64,000 nucleotides of DNA from assembly GCF_030915445.1 (NCBI RefSeq), contig NZ_CP133264.1, positions 4,931,208 to 4,995,207 on the forward strand, read 5' to 3'. The notes below the pieces were generated by a model, which saw only the letters and a program-made list of their open reading frames with translations, had not been told where the DNA came from and did no database searches. Position 1 is the stretch's first letter, and the number at the start of each line of letters is the position of its first letter. This DNA comes from Clostridium sp. OS1-26 (lineage in GTDB: Bacteria; Bacillota; Clostridia; Clostridiales; Clostridiaceae). The position numbers and the translations under genes were made by a program. Shown here piece after piece: positions 62,032 through 64,000 of this stretch.

Positions 62032-63438
62032 TTAACCTATAGTTCCTTCTAGTTCTAGTTTTATTAAGTTATTCATTTCAACTGCATATTCTAGAGGAAG
62101 TTCCTTTGCTATAGGTTCAACGAATCCTCTAACTATCATAGCTTTTGCATCTTCTTCACTTAACCCTCTACTCATTAAGTAGAATATAGCCTCATCACTT
62201 ATTCTGCCTATTTTTGCTTCATGACCAATATCTATATTGTCATTGGCAGCACTTATAACTGGTACTGTATCTGATCTTGACTCATTATCAAGCATCAAGG
62301 ATTCACAGGATACAGTAGACTTTGAATGATGTGCATTTGGAGTAGCACTTAAAAGTCCTCTATAAACAGCAACTCCTCCATTTTTAGATATAGACTTTGA
62401 GTTTATTGTTGAAGTTGTATAGGGTGCTGCGTGAACAACCTTAGAACCAGTGTCTAAATGCTGTCTTGCCCCTGCAAAGGTAACTCCAGTAAACTCTGAC
62501 CTAGCCCCTTCTCCTCTTAAAATACTCATCGGGTAAAGCATAGATACTTTTGATCCAAAGGAACCAGATATCCATTCAATAGTTCCATTTTTATCTACTA
62601 CAGATCTTTTTGTATTTAAGTTATACATATTTCTAGACCAATTTTCTATAGTACTATATCTGAGAGTTGCTCCCTCTTTTACAAATAACTCAACACAGCC
62701 TGCATGTAGGTTATTAACATAATACTTTGGCGCTGAACATCCTTCTATATAGTGAATCTTCGCTCCTTTTTCCACTACAATAAGAGTATGCTCAAACTGT
62801 CCTGCCCCTGGGGCATTTAGTCTAAAATAGGACTGTATTGGTATATCTACCTGAACACCTGCAGGTACATAAACAAAGGACCCACCTGACCATACTGCAC
62901 CGTGCAGAGCTGCAAATTTATGGTCACTTGGTGGCACTAACTTCATGAAATATGGCTTCACTAAATCCTCATATTCCTTTACTGCAGTTTCCATGTCCAT
63001 ATAAAGTACACCTTGGCTTGTTAGCTCTTCGCTTACATTGTGATAAACAACCTCTGAATCATACTGAGCACCTACTCCCGCTAGTGACTCCTGCTCTGCC
63101 TTTGGTATTCCAAGAAGATCAAAGGTCTTTTTTATATCCTGCGGTACATCCTTCCAATTATGCTTCATGTCAGTGTTTGGTCTGATGTAAGTCACTATAT
63201 TTTCTACATCTAAATCCGTTAAATCCGGCCCCCAGGCTGGCATAGGCATGCTGTTATATATCTCTAAAGACTTAAGTCTAAAATCTCTCATCCACTGAGG
63301 TTCATTCTTTTCCTCAGATATTTGCTCTATTATTTCTCTAGTTAACCCCTTTTCTGTCTTGTAGCTATATTTAAAATCATTTTTTATATCGTAAATACCT
63401 CTTTCTATGTCATCAATATAAGTTTTCTTCTTCTCCAA
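62032..63438 (-). CDS. sufB: SufB scaffold component
   Basis: 468 residues. RLNAPGAGQFEHTLIVVEKG, IHYIEGCSAPKYYVNNLHAG, SKSTVSCESLMLDNESRSDT and IGHEAKIGRISDEAIFYLMS are SufB signatures. The start appears to be TTG (63438) after AGAGGTGGAG; no better ATG is nearby. It lies 15 bp upstream of sufD. Confidence 0.96.
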   Translation of the reverse strand: MEKKKTYIDDIERGIYDIKNDFKYSYKTEKGLTREIIEQISEEKNEPQWMRDFRLKSLEIYNSMPMPAWGPDLTDLDVENIVTYIRPNTDMKHNWKDVPQDIKKTFDLLGIPKAEQESLAGVGAQYDSEVVYHNVSEELTSQGVLYMDMETAVKEYEDLVKPYFMKLVPPSDHKFAALHGAVWSGGSFVYVPAGVQVDIPIQSYFRLNAPGAGQFEHTLIVVEKGAKIHYIEGCSAPKYYVNNLHAGCVELFVKEGATLRYSTIENWSRNMYNLNTKRSVVDKNGTIEWISGSFGSKVSMLYPMSILRGEGARSEFTGVTFAGARQHLDTGSKVVHAAPYTTSTINSKSISKNGGVAVYRGLLSATPNAHHSKSTVSCESLMLDNESRSDTVPVISAANDNIDIGHEAKIGRISDEAIFYLMSRGLSEEDAKAMIVRGFVEPIAKELPLEYAVEMNNLIKLELEGTIG

Positions 63439-63484
63439 TTTACTCCACCTCTTTTTCTGAATATGGTTTTGCTAAGTTTCAAGC

Positions 63485-64000
63485 TTACTTATCTAACTCA
63501 GCTCTTATCGCATCATATCCACTTTCCTCAATTTCTCTTGCCAATGACATGTCTCCTGTTTTAACAATTTTTCCATCCATTAAAACATGAACATAATCAG
63601 GCTTTAGATAGTCTAGTATACGATTATGGTGGGTTATTATTAGAATTGAATTTTCTTCATTTACAAGCTTGCTAACCCCTTCTGCAACAATTCTTACAGC
63701 GTCAACATCTAACCCTGAATCTGTCTCATCTAATATAGCAAGTTTAGGTTCTAGCACTGCCATTTGAAGTATTTCATTTTTCTTTTTCTCTCCACCAGAA
63801 AATCCTAAATTTAAATATCTTTGAGCATAACTCTCATCCATCTTTAGAAGTCTCATCTTTTCCTTAAGTACTTTTCTAAACTGTATAATGTTTTGAACTT
63901 TTCCTGCAACTGCACCTTTAGCTGAGCGCAAGAAATTCTCTACAGTTATCCCCGGTACTTCTTCTGGGTATTGGAAGGACAAGAAAATTCCCTTTCTTGC
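63485..64000 (-). CDS. sufC: SufC ATPase, partial (cut by window end)
   Basis: C-terminal 172 codons: LSFQYPEEVPGITVENFLRS, signature LGFSGGEKKKNEILQMAVLE, Walker B LAILDETDSGLDVDAV and the H-loop ITHHNRIL. Walker A lies beyond the window. The first gene seen of sufCBDSU; the frame is open to base 64000. Confidence 0.96.
   Translation of the reverse strand, partial: ARKGIFLSFQYPEEVPGITVENFLRSAKGAVAGKVQNIIQFRKVLKEKMRLLKMDESYAQRYLNLGFSGGEKKKNEILQMAVLEPKLAILDETDSGLDVDAVRIVAEGVSKLVNEENSILIITHHNRILDYLKPDYVHVLMDGKIVKTGDMSLAREIEESGYDAIRAELDK

Noticed and set aside
1..64000. CRISPR arrays, tRNA or rRNA genes, prophage
   Set aside because: No regularly spaced direct repeats with unique spacers, no tRNA-like cloverleaf or rRNA sequence, and no phage structural genes were seen. 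The repeats found are dispersed or are the 102-bp TPR units.

Overview
The window looks like a chromosomal segment of a low-GC anaerobic Firmicute, most probably Clostridium in the strict sense. This rests on the AT-rich sequence, strong AGGAGG-type ribosome binding sites, a sufCBDSU operon, the DUF1659/DUF2922/YvrJ trio, DUF1858 and BFD proteins, a C-x2-C form of ribosomal protein S18, and IS605 and IS3 elements. It is mostly accessory DNA. Core genes are limited to rpsF/rpsR (33.4-34.1 kb) and the suf operon (59-64 kb, cut by the window end).

Layout. 0-10.5 kb: a CPBP protease, an IS3 element, a VanRS-like two-component system with a frameshifted kinase, an alpha/beta hydrolase with a possible heme membrane protein, and a serine hydrolase under a textbook MerR promoter. 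10.5-15 kb: the YvrJ/DUF2922/DUF1659 trio, a DisA_N-type nucleotide-binding plus TPR protein read in two frames across an A AAA AAG heptamer, and a rubredoxin-glutamate synthase fusion. 15-26 kb: a gene graveyard (QueG-like, transporter, beta-propeller, FRG and cupin-leader remnants) around a LysA-like decarboxylase, a nitrilase-family and a formamidase-family hydrolase facing a YesN/PocR-kinase pair, an epoxide hydrolase with TetR, and a cupin. 26.5-31 kb: DUF975, BFD and DUF1858 proteins, a structured repeat element, and an IS605 (intact tnpB, broken tnpA) that splits a small Cys-rich gene. 31-42.6 kb: an ArsB/NhaD-like permease, a MarR, rpsF-rpsR with ssb reduced to a remnant, a six-gene metal-uptake and delivery operon (FecCD-type ABC transporter, G3E GTPase, soluble ABC ATPase, DUF364), and a GH4 glycosidase with an RpiR regulator.

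42.8-52.9 kb is the most unusual stretch. A run of small, unrelated single-gene units lies almost entirely on one strand: peptide deformylase, a P-loop kinase, DUF2569, three GNATs, a cupin, DUF4261, a VOC remnant and a DUF6602-like nuclease. The units are separated by recurring intergenic repeats, so the layout resembles a gene-cassette array, but no integrase is seen. A second IS3 has inserted into one of these repeats. 52.9-64 kb: YibE/F, a flavin reductase, a second copy of the structured repeat element, a serine hydrolase, an XpaC-like/TelA pair, a 260-bp near-palindrome, and suf.

At least six genes carry apparent single-base or very short frame disruptions, mostly in homopolymers. This suggests either residual assembly indels or active decay, and it must be kept in mind when reading the DisA_N-TPR frameshift.
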